Shown: positions 47,068 through 56,481 of the stretch, piece after piece
How positions within the stretch are numbered: position 1 is the stretch's first letter
Layout: each line of letters opens with the position of its first letter
NCBI GenBank assembly: GCA_010909165.1
Contig: MU008196.1
Coordinates: 248,001 to 312,000, forward strand
DNA: 64,000 bases
Direction of reading: 5' to 3'
Source: Anthoceros angustus
Lineage: Eukaryota; Streptophyta; Anthocerotopsida; Anthocerotales; Anthocerotaceae
Notes under the pieces: generated by a model
Databases searched by the model: none
Told to the model about the DNA's origin: nothing
The model's input: only the letters and a program-made list of their open reading frames with translations
Position numbers and translations under genes: made by a program

Positions 47068-47412
47068 AACGATGGTATAAGTGTGGGCCGCTAGAGGGTG
47101 CATCTCGGAGCCCCGGATCCGCCTCCCACACAAGTCTCATGGACGAAACCCAACGCACGTAAGTGATAGTGGACAAGTGTGGCCGCTAGAGGGGAAGCCG
47201 TGGGAGGCAGATCCCGGCCCGAGATGCCCCGCAACGGCGCGCCAAAATGTGGAGGCGATCCCGGCTTCCGAGATGCTCCCCAAGAACGCGCCTAAAAATG
47301 TGGGAGGCAGATCCCGGGGCTTCCCAGATGCCTCCAGAACGGGCGCCCAAAATGTGGGAGGTGATCCCGGGCCCAGATGCACCCTCTAGCGGCTACACTT
47401 ATCCCACCGCCG
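47068..47412. repeat. Array A mirror: PBS-like tandem repeats
   Basis: Three inverted units holding CAACGGCGCGCCAAAATGTG (about 47231), CGCGCCTAAAAATGTGGGAG (about 47287) and GGCGCCCAAAATGTGGGAGG (about 47342), each followed by GATCCCGG. T/A-run lengths differ from the left arm. Confidence 0.7.
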
Positions 47413-47436
47413 CTTCGCACGCTGGGTTTCGGCCCC

Positions 47437-48207
47437 CATGAGACTTGTGGAACCATGGATCTTGAGAAATCAATCACCGCACGCACACTACCTCAACCTT
47501 CTAAGCAAGCACGCTCACGCCCCCATATAGGCTACACTGCATCGCTTCTTAAAGCCTCAAACCTACAACGACACCACAACACGATTGCAGTCACGCCTTA
47601 ACAAGGCGTCATCACGTGCCCCTCGACCCCACACCGCAATTTGTCCTTATTCCTAAGACCACTCCTCCACACAGGAGCGCCTCATCGCAGATTTGGGATT
47701 CATCCCCTTAGGCTTTGCCTCGTGGCCTCCTACACTCTAATTCTCCTCACAACTCTCAATCAACAACGCCCTCCTCTTCTACTCATCTAACCTTCTTTCC
47801 TCCACAATCTCCCCGTCAGAACATCAATTGCTGGCTCATTAATTCCAACTCGCCTCACGCACAACCGCCTGGGTCCGTCCTCGGAATTAATTTAGTTCTT
47901 CCTTGGGCTTAAGTGTGAGTTTGTACCAGACAATGAGAACCTCCAGTGGAGTCTTTTCAGCCTCACCGTTTGGCCGAGAGTTCCTGAGCATTGCCACACA
48001 CTCAAAGCAAAAAATTCAGCTAACCATTCACGTGAGTAATTGCCAGGCACTTGCAGGGAGCAACTGCGGCAGGCTGTGAAGACCAAGCCCTCACCAACAC
48101 CGACCGCCGCTTTCTCCTCTCTACTGTGACGCATGGGCTGCAAATGCAAAATTCCCCGCACAAAGCGAAGGACTCAGGAGGATGGGAGCGTACGATGAAT
48201 ATGTGAT
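47437..48207 (+). repeat. Y block copy (mirror of Y1)
   Basis: Inverted copy of 15190-15960 with CCATATAGGC near 47524. It abuts the RNase H fragment at about 48212. Confidence 0.6.
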
Positions 48208-48211
48208 TAGT

Positions 48212-49105
48212 TTATCAACATACACCAAGTATAAAGAACCAATATTAATAAAGATATGTCGATGCGATTAGTGGGGATCCCGATATAGAAGATCGACGTT
48301 ATGAACTCCTACTCGCCAAGGCCCCTATCTCATGGTCCAAGAAGAAACAACCCACTATTGCCCCGTCCTCAGTACCGAGTCGAGTATAGGTACCAACCTC
48401 AGAGCTAAGGATATTGTATGGTGCAAAAGGCTTTGAGTGAGTTAAACCATCCGCAACAAGAGCCTACTACCTCATGAGTGATACTCAAGGAGCAATAGCA
48501 TTAGCTAGGAACCCTGTTTTTCACTCCAGGACCAAACACATAGCAGTTGAGTACCATTACATAAGAGAAATGTTAGAAAACAAAACCATAGATATTAATT
48601 ATATACAAACTCAGGAAAACTCAGCTGATTTGTTAACTAAGTCTTTAGGAAGAGATTTACATAGCAAGCATATGAAGAGTTTAGGGGTCTTAGACATCAA
48701 GCCCAAATCATCCTTAATCTACCTTCATTTTTCTAGAAGTCCAGTATTTTGTCTAAATAATTCATTATCTATCTCTAGAGAATCTTCCGACATGTCCTCT
48801 CTCTCATTGAAAGTGCCCACATTGAACCTGATCAATTTCTTAGTATTTAAGTTTTAGAAATTCACATACTTTTACTAACTTTTAGTTTTGTTTCATACTC
48901 ACAATATGTGTGCTTCACATGGCCCTTATACTCCTTACATGGCTCATAACCAATCCACACCATATGGATCCCCTCGCTTCGCATATATATTCTTCCGGTA
49001 TCTGCATTCTCTATATCCCGTGATGTATTAGGTACACATTTTCAATTAGTCCATTGCTAATACTACCCTGTATGTCATACTTGTCCTTTCTAGCACTTTT
49101 AGGTC
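48212..49105 (+). pseudogene. pol: Older copia RNase H fragment (U4), best preserved copy
   Basis: C-terminal end of a copia polyprotein, 5'-truncated by the Y block. An uninterrupted 127-codon frame at 48474-48857 reads SDTQGAIALARNPVFHSRTK, then HIAVEYHYIREMLENKTIDI, QTQENSADLLTKSLGRDLHS and a diverged tail. The acidic residue in SDTQGA is the family's third RNase H catalytic Asp and KHIAVEYHYIRE is the usual conserved block. The first catalytic Asp and Glu lie upstream in 48230-48470, where frameshifts and stops occur. It is interrupted downstream by copia copy 4 at TCTTA (49106-49110). Confidence 0.85.
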
Positions 49106-49110
49106 TCTTA

Positions 49111-49378
49111 TGATGAAATATATCTAGTTTAGGCACTATTCATAAGGGCCACATCACTTAAACATTATTTTATCATCTAGGGCATTAGGTAGTTATCTAT
49201 TTAGTTGCTTTAGGTAGTTAGTTGTTAGTAGTTACAATAACTTGGTAGTTACAACAACTTGGTGGTTATAACAACATATTTTTATGACCACCTCAACCAC
49301 TTAGCCTTATACTTTACTCTTTGATTAATTCATTTTGTATCGTGATCTCTTCCGCCTAAGAGCTATTGATTATCATCA
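49111..49378 (+). repeat. 5' LTR of copia copy 4
   Basis: 268 bp. The stretch CTTAGCCTTATACTTTACTC stands where the 3' LTR has CTTAGCCTATATAAAGGCTT, so the TATA box is missing. Confidence 0.93.
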
Positions 49379-49394
49379 TGGTATCATAGCATGG
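49379..49394 (+). promoter_or_regulatory. Primer binding site of copia copy 4
   Basis: TGGTATCATAGCATGG immediately downstream of the LTR. Initiator-Met tRNA type. Confidence 0.88.
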
Positions 49395-50237
49395 TAGCTC
49401 TTCGTGATTGAGCATCTTTGCTTGCTCATGCTCAAGGCACTTCTCATCATCAATGCATTTGCGACTTTTCATTTGAAGATCATGCTGGAGAACTTGCTTG
49501 AGCGAATCGACCTTCGACTTGCATAAAGTTGTAAGGATGCACTTTATGTATCGATCTCTGTCCGCCTCCATGGATTTCTTCAATCCAAGCATAAGAATTT
49601 AAGAAGAAGAACAAGGCTTCAAAGAAGAAGAGACAACAACAACACAAATCATCCTTCATTCAAGAGGAGTTTGACCTCCACAAATTGATGTTGTTGAAGA
49701 ACAAGTATGTTGTCTCATAGAAGCCCTCTTGTCTAAGTCCGAGATAGAGTAAATAATATAATTTATGCTCGCAAAGATCTCCTAACTTCATTTAGCCTTC
49801 AATATAGTGCTATTTCTAAGTACATAGACAATACTAACATCTCTAATCCAAATCATAAATAATAAGGCTATAAGATAGTTGGTGAATTACTAATGACGCC
49901 TTATCAACTCAAAGAATCCATTGACTCCATTAGAGCGTAACTTAGACTAAATCACCCGCTACTAATGAGAAATTGATTTTACAATACCCAACAAACATCA
50001 TTAATCGATCGTCTTAAAGACCTTTCACAAGGTGTTCTCACTTGATTGTAAGTCCGCAGACTGATGACGATGCGATTATCATTTTGAAGAAAAAAGGCCG
50101 CGCCTCTTTCTCCGCTAAACAAAGCAAGAAGTGTCAACCACGCATAATCGCATCAATAAACTCACTTGCAATGGTGGGATCGGAGGATTTGGCGATGAAC
50201 TTGCCAAAGACCGATTTTTGAAGCTCAAAAGACCAAA
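49395..50237 (+). other. Leader between PBS and gag, copia copy 4
   Basis: About 840 bases with A-rich AAGAAGAACAAGGCTTC and ACAACAACAACAC tracts near 49600-49640. No protein domain seen; a degraded upstream reading frame cannot be excluded. Confidence 0.5.
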
Positions 50238-51100
50238 TGGCTAATGGAACAACAATCTATATGGCAAGAAGGGAGAGTTTTAAAATAATGAGAAAAGAAA
50301 AGCTAAAAGAGCTATGAATCCAAGCCTCAAGTGATTCAAGGTCACAACTTCAAAGACAAAGATAGATTCAATGGAAAAGGATATGATGTATGGCAAGAAC
50401 CGCGCCTAAGGAGTCTCAAGGTAGCCATGACTTATGGAATATCAACGGAATCAAGAATGTTCCACTTGGGACCAAGACGCTATAGAAGATTGGGAAAGCC
50501 AAAGATCGGAGCCCTAGACGCTTTAATGAATGGCCTTACCGAGATGGTACGACAAGTTGCTCAGACACACGAAATGTGGGAAGTTTGCTCAGCTTTATGC
50601 TTCTAAAGATGGAATGAGTTTATTGATCGCCACACGTCACTTTATACTATAAGATGAAGGAGACCGATTCCATTGATCATCACTTGAGCAACTTCAGACA
50701 AAGAATAATTTTGAAGCATCCTCTCAAGAAAACTTAGAGAAACAAACTTTTATTGCTCTCCTCACCTGTTTTCCCCTCCTGTGACAACAAAATGCGTCCT
50801 TAGAGCCGCAAACATAAGAAATTAATCGGCTCCACAACCGGATATCGCGTAAGTGAATTAATAGCACTTATTGAGGAGGACGCAAGCCGAATGAAAATCC
50901 TGATCCACCGTAAAGGATGTTTACGTGACGAGGTGAGGAAGAGGACGGGGCCGTGCGGTAAGCACTTCACTCCTAGACCGACTGCTCAATATCCTCAGAG
51001 GATTAAAACTCTTCATTTAAACCTTAGGCAACAAGAAGGCTGGAGTTATATGTAATTGGTGCAAGATGACCAACCATATGGAGAAGGATTGGGAAAAAGA
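50238..51100 (+). pseudogene. gag: gag region of copia copy 4
   Basis: The ATG at 50238 starts MANGTT, the start chosen because copy 2 keeps the same one. After a frameshift the frame 50331-50606 gives GHNFKDKDRFNGKGYDVWQ, FHLGPRRYRRLGKPKIGALD and LMNGLTEMVRQVAQTHEMWE, the N-terminal and UBN2 part of copia gag (capsid). A zinc knuckle CNWCKMTNHMEKDW lies at 51051-51093. The CCHC pattern needs Cys at its last position and here has Trp, so nucleic-acid packaging would be impaired even if the frames were joined. At least three frame breaks. Confidence 0.87.
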
Positions 51101-51104
51101 AAAA

Positions 51105-51540
51105 TGGTGAGCCAAAGAAGGAGGCCACCTCGAGCACATGTTGGAATATTCTCCAGCAACACCATCGGCATCGGCTTGGCAAGTTCCAAGCCATCAAACC
51201 AAAATTGGTATTTAGACAAGGCGCAACATCCCATATATGATTTATTAACTCTTGAGTCTTATTCGCCATCAAAAGGACAACAAATGTCCTCCTAGGCGAT
51301 GATCATAACCTCACTATCTCGGTGTAGGTTCCGTGGCATTAAAGTGCTCCACCGTGACATGTTCTTACTCTCCCATGTCCTTTATGTACCTCCATGTGTA
51401 AGAATCTAGTGTCACCGCTAGCCTATGTCAAGAACATAGTATGCAAATTATTCTCAAGCGATTTGTGTCTCTTTCTTACATTACTAATAAGTTCCACAAC
51501 TGCCTGCACACTAGATGAGATGGACTCTATAAAACTCTCT
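51105..51540 (+). pseudogene. pol: Protease region of copia copy 4
   Basis: In the frame 51056-51295, NQNWYLDKAQHPIYDLLTLE then SYSPSKGQQMSS. The aspartic-protease motif of copia reads D-T/S-G-A; here the Asp (51215-51217) is followed by K-A, and the expected G-A-T-S-H continues in another frame, so a small deletion sits exactly in the active site. LGDDHNLTIS-type sequence follows at about 51293-51320 in a third frame. Inactive. Confidence 0.82.
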
Positions 51541-51559
51541 GCCAAGTGGGTCCTATACA

Positions 51560-52640
51560 TCTCATCAATGTAGCCTCCCATTCCCACCTCCAATACTATG
51601 CTTTGGCATTGCCGATAGGTCATCCTAATAGCCAAAAGCTTATCCAAATGTCTAAGGGAATTATTAGAACACCATGTCCTAAACTTGAACCTCTCTGGTG
51701 TGAAGCTTGCACATAACAAACGACATCAAGCTTTCACAATCCATCCTCGGGCTAGGCACCCTTAGAGTTGGTTCACATGTATATTTGTGGTCCCATATCC
51801 GCACCTTCATTTAGTGGTTGTAGTATTTTAACCTTCATCGATGATTACTCGATTTGTCCTCACCTACATCCTCCGCCATAAGAGTCAGCCTTTTCTTTCT
51901 TCAAAGAATATATGATGTGGGCCGAGAGACTTACTGACAGAAGCTTAAAACTCGCCCGATAATGGAGGAGAGTTTCACTTCCAATGAATTTGTTGAATTT
52001 TGTCACAAGGTATAGCGCAGAATAACTTAGTGTGGTACATACACCTCAAAGAAATGGCGGCGTAGAACAAAATTTACGCCTCAGAGATCACAGTCGCTTG
52101 CTCACCCAAGCTAAATTATCTAAAAGTTATTAGTCAAGCTATTGAGCCACTTATCTCCTTAGACACGACCTTTGCAGCCAAGGCATGACTATGAAGCTTT
52201 TAATCGAGAAAACCTTCTATTGATCATTTACGATTTTGGATCCCCGCTATGTGTTCATCCCAAAGTACAACGCAAGAAGCTGGATCCCAAGGCAGCAAAT
52301 ATACCTTATAATAAGAAGGGTTAGTTATTTATTGACCCATCTACCCGAAAGCTCATTTATGCTAGGAGCGTGACCTTTCATGAATCTCATATTCTTTCTC
52401 CTCTGTGGGGCGCATTATTACTCCCGATGCTTCCTCTCTCGGCATCCGAGCCTTCCACTTTTGATGACGATGATTTTGTCATCATTCATCCACTCCTCCG
52501 CAAAGAAGTTCCTCTAGTTGAACCTGGAGGAGGAGGAGTTAGAATATATCCAAGACGACCAATTACACCCGCATCCGACGATGACATAGAAGAACCTCAA
52601 CATTTATGATGAAATCGACTAATGATGTTGAAATTCGTGA
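51560..52640 (+). pseudogene. pol: Integrase region of copia copy 4
   Basis: The HHCC domain ends in WCEACT (51696-51713). The catalytic core keeps FIDDYS at 51834-51851 (first Asp), DNGGEF at 51958-51975 (second Asp) and TPQRNGGVEQN from 52041 with the Glu at 52065-52067. The D-to-E spacing of 107 bases equals about 35 residues, the DD35E pattern of retroviral and copia integrases. The C-terminal stretch in 52370-52609 reads TFHESHILSP, then SEPSTFDDDDFVIIHP and an acidic/proline linker. The key residues sit in different frames, so no functional enzyme results. Confidence 0.86.
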
Positions 52641-52879
52641 GGAGGATCGATTCCTTTGAGGATGAGCCCGACGAGCATGGATGAACTCGACGACGAGCTA
52701 AGAAGAGCCCTCCCATTCAGAACCAGCCCAACAAGTGGTCGATTGAAGAACACATTCAACAACCGCACCAAGGTACAATCTTAGGACTAGACCTCACAGG
52801 ACTGGGATGGAAGGAACCACCTTTGGGATATCTTGTTACTCGATGACCCCATTTCTCCTCTCACACCTTATTATCAAGT

Positions 52880-53600
52880 CGCAAAAGCCACTTGATCCAG
52901 AGGAACCGCTAACCTTGAAACAAGCATTTTCCTCTCCCGAGAAAGACCTGTGGAAGGTAGCGAGATTGAGTACAACTCTTTAGTAGAAAACTCCACATGG
53001 GAATTAGTTAAACCACCCAAAGGGAGAAAATAGTGGAAGTAAATGGGTATTTAAAATCAAACGTAAGGGTGATGGTTCCATTGAAAGATATAAGGCAAGG
53101 TAGTAGAGGGTTTACCCAAATACGGTTTAGATTATACCCGGCTACCTATGCACCAGAGTAAAAGTTTGCCTCGTAATTATAATAGCCTTGTCCGCTCAAC
53201 ATGACTTACATCTTCACATGATGGACGCCAAAACCGCCTATCCGCATGGCCGAATCCAAGAAGAAATATACATGAGACAACCTCAAGGCTATGAAGTCAA
53301 AGGTAAAGAAGACCATGTGCTCATTAAAGGCATTTATGGCCTAAAATCGTGCAAGGAATGGAATAATGATATACATGACAAGCTTACAAAATATGGTTTT
53401 GTTCAAAGCAAAGTATGCTAGCATGTATATCAAAGACCAAATAAACACAATTTACCTCTTACTATATGTGGATGACTTATTTTTAGCTTCATCTTCACTC
53501 TCCCATCTAGTAAAGCATGGTTGAGAAGTCATTATGAAATGATGCACTGGAGACTTACTTATGCTCTTGTTAATATTATAAGAGATAGAGGTAATAAATC
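52880..53600 (+). pseudogene. pol: Reverse transcriptase region of copia copy 4
   Basis: In order: TWELVKPPKGRK (about 52996), SKWVFKIKRKGDGSIERYK (from 53038), YGLDYT, SAQHDLHLHMMDAKTAYPHG and EEIYMRQPQGYEVKGKEDH (frame 53188-53421), KGIYGLK, WNNDIHDKLTKYGF and YVDDLFLASSSLSH (YVDD at 53465-53479). The catalytic Asp of the A motif (in MMDAKTA) and both Asp of the YVDD C motif are intact. Frameshifts before 53188 and after 53421 break the domain. It would copy RNA into DNA in the cytoplasmic particle if intact. Confidence 0.9.
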
Positions 53601-53919
53601 CATTTCCTTGGTTCAAACAAAATATATAAAAGAAAGCTAAAAAGTTTGACTAGAAGATGCTAAGCCAGCCACACCATTTCCAAGTGGCACAAGGCTTACG
53701 ATATGAGCCCTAAACAAATGCGAGAAAGCAGAATGTCGTATTACATATACATGCCTTAATATATTTAAGTAACTTCACAAGACCCGATATATCTTTGAAG
53801 TTAGCCTCACAATTTTTGAGAAGACAACATTGGCAATGTGTCAAGAGAATATTCTGTATTTAAAAGGGACTATGCACAGGATTGATGTATAAACATGTTC
53901 CCGATATCTAAGTTACAAT

Positions 53920-54345
53920 TAACAAATTATGCCGATGCCGATTACTAGAGATCCCGATAGCCGCAAATCAGATCCTAGACCGCTAGGAGGTGCACCCATT
54001 TCATGGTCAAGTAAGAAACAACCAACCATTGCTTTGTCCAAAAGAGTCGAGTATAGGGTCCTCACCTCCGCTCCAAGGATATAGTCCGGAGTAGGTTAGC
54101 TTTGAGTGAATTGATCCCTCAAGATGGGCCTACACCTCTCTATAGTGATAGTCGTGGTGCTATTGCCTTAGCTAGAACCCCTGCTTTCCACCCGTAACCA
54201 AACATATAGTAGTAAGTACCATTATTACATACGAAATGTTAGAAAATAAAACAATAGATATCAATTATATTCCAACTCAAGATAATCCAAAGCTGACCTT
54301 TTAACCAAGTCATTAGGGAAGAGATTTACATTTAAAACATAATGA
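53920..54345 (+). pseudogene. pol: RNase H region of copia copy 4
   Basis: ADADY near 53929, GGAPISWSSKKQPTIALS (about 53980-54040), GLTPLYSD-type sequence and GAIALARTPAF (about 54150-54185), a MLENKTIDINYIPTQDNPK-like stretch and a KSLGR-like end near 54320. The family's second catalytic position, usually in TEAEY, reads KRVEY here. Frames switch several times. Confidence 0.8.
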
Positions 54346-55945
54346 AAATGTTAGGTAGTACAAGAGGTTAAGCCAACTAAGCTAGCTAGTGGGTATTTTC
54401 AATTTTACAATCCACAAAGTTTATCTAGCATGTTTATTTCCTCTTCTATTTCCAAGTAATCATCACATTCTTAGCCTCTCTCTAATGCCCAAAAGGATCC
54501 TACAATAAACCCCATGGGTTAAGTGATGAAAATGATGTAATAATAGCTCTTAAGTGTTAGGTCACTCACTATAAAGGTGCTTGAGTGTCCTTCATATTCT
54601 TCACATGTAGATGCACCTAACCACATCATTTTTATTCCTTTTCTCTCACATATATTCCATGGGGATTTCATGGTCATCTTCCTCCCTGAAGTACCAAGTA
54701 GGTAGCCTTAAATAGATTCACCGAGGTAGGAGGTATTTTCTTCTTTTGCTCCTCTTGAGTCGCATGCAAGGTAGGGCAAACCTCACATGGCTTGTGCCTC
54801 ACATTTATCTACATCCGCAAACATAGAAGTAGATTTTTATTGGGAAAATGTTAGCTTTATTGCTATATACAGGTACTCCCACCCCTTTCCTACTCACTCT
54901 TTTCCTCTCCATTCTTCCCTATTGCCCTGGCTCTTGACCACCACATCCTCAATGTGGCTATATTCACTAGGATGAGACCTCCACTGGCTGCCTCACACAC
55001 ACATACCGTCGCTTCATGGAGCCCCACGACTCAAGCACTATCTTCTTCTATGTTGAAGTCATCATATCAGGACATCAAGACACTCCCGTAGCTTTCACTG
55101 TTGATTTTCCACCTTTGGCAATAGGGAGATAACGTCGATTCCTGGATTATCCGCATCAACACCAACAATTAGTATTTTATGCCACCATGCATATTATGCC
55201 ATCATTTTAAGGTTTTTATTTACTTACGGTTTTTCAACTTTATCGACTTGCTTGATGACAACCGGCATCCTTCAAATGGGCTTGCACTATCAAGTCCTCC
55301 TCTTCCTACCATATTTTCAACCATGTTAGCAGATTTTGCATATATGGAGAAAATTCACATCAAAATTTGGGTCTTCTATACACACCGGACCTCTTTGGTA
55401 CATTTTCACCTCTCAAGGCATCAGCATTCACAATACATGCGCACAGCAATTTTGTTTGCAGTGCTCGCGGTGCCTTCTTGCTGCTATTTTCCTTCTTAGC
55501 ATACGCAGCGCGCACAAGGTCTTCCTGCCCATTTGTGCCGATATATCGTGCCACTCTCACAACAATTTTCCACATAGCACGGGGAGGGGCAACAGCGCCT
55601 TCACTCACACGGCGGCAATCCGCGAGCAACAGAAAAATAACAGGATTAGCGCAAGCAATAGCAGTACCATAACCTCGCAGCGGCGCGCTGTGACAAAGGG
55701 GGGAGGATCAACACCCAACCGCAGCAGATGGCAAGAATCGCGTGAGCGGGCGAGGTGGTGCTCGCATCGCGAGAAGCAGTGACGCTTCCTGCTGGGCACG
55801 TGCCTCGGGAACTACAGGTAGGTGGCTTGGCTGTGATTCGCCTCGCACCCACCAATGGGTGGCGGGGATGGTTCATGGATAAGCGACTTCTCCGATTTTT
55901 ATTTATCAAAACATATAGGTTCCCCATCCCGACATCTTGGATCCT
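54346..55945 (+). other. 3' untranslated region of copia copy 4
   Basis: No coding domain recognised. The part 55300-55900 is where this arm begins to differ strongly from its mirror (7450-8080), with indels every few tens of bases. Open frames here (148 and 106 codons) are not shared intact by the mirror. Confidence 0.5.
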
Positions 55946-55957
55946 AGCTTAACTCGA

Positions 55958-56025
55958 GTTTTGATGGAGCTCTATGTACCATTTACTACACCTCCAACTG
56001 CAGTTTTGATGGAGCTCTATGTACT
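55958..56025 (+). repeat. Two-copy motif in the 3' UTR of copia copy 4
   Basis: (AGT)TTTGATGGAGCTCTATGTAC at 55958-55980 and 56003-56025; one unit fewer than in copy 1. Confidence 0.85.
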
Positions 56026-56190
56026 GGCCATGGACCCTCATCAAAAACTTTGTGTGTTTTGTATATTATCTTCACCTTTTTAGCTTTAGTTTATGGTTTT
56101 AAGCTAATAGCTTTAGATTAAGTGGAGTCATTGATGTTTTAGACCTCATTTTGAAGCTAGAGTTCACCCCTACATTCATAGTGAGTGGAG

Positions 56191-56476
56191 TGATGAAATA
56201 TATCTAGTTTAGGGCACTATTCATTAGGTCCACATCACTTAAACATTAATTTATTTTCTAGGGCATTAGGTAGTTATCTATTTAGTTGCTTTAGGTAGTT
56301 AGTTGTTAGTAGTTACAAAAACTTGGTGGTGACAACAACTTGGTGGTTACAACAACATATTGTTATAACTACCTAACCACCTCAACCACTTAGCCTATAT
56401 AAAGGCTTATACTTTACTCTTTAATTAATTCATTTGTATTGTATCTCTTACGCCTAAGAGCTATTGATTATCATCA
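56191..56476 (+). repeat. 3' LTR of copia copy 4
   Basis: 286 bp. TATA box CCTATATAAAGGC at about 56392-56404. Otherwise about 90 percent similar to the 5' LTR by eye. Confidence 0.93.
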
Positions 56477-56481
56477 TCTTA

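Larger units (their letters stand above)
49106..56481 (+). mobile_element. Copia element copy 4 (full length, defective) with its target duplication
   Basis: Plus-strand, 7366 bp, the easiest copy to read. LTRs 49111-49378 and 56191-56476 with TGATGA...TCATCA ends. Target duplication TCTTA at 49106-49110 and 56477-56481. Candidate polypurine tract GTGAGTGGAG at 56181-56190. Mirror of copy 1; about 55 bp shorter, partly through loss of one 3' UTR repeat unit. Confidence 0.94.
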
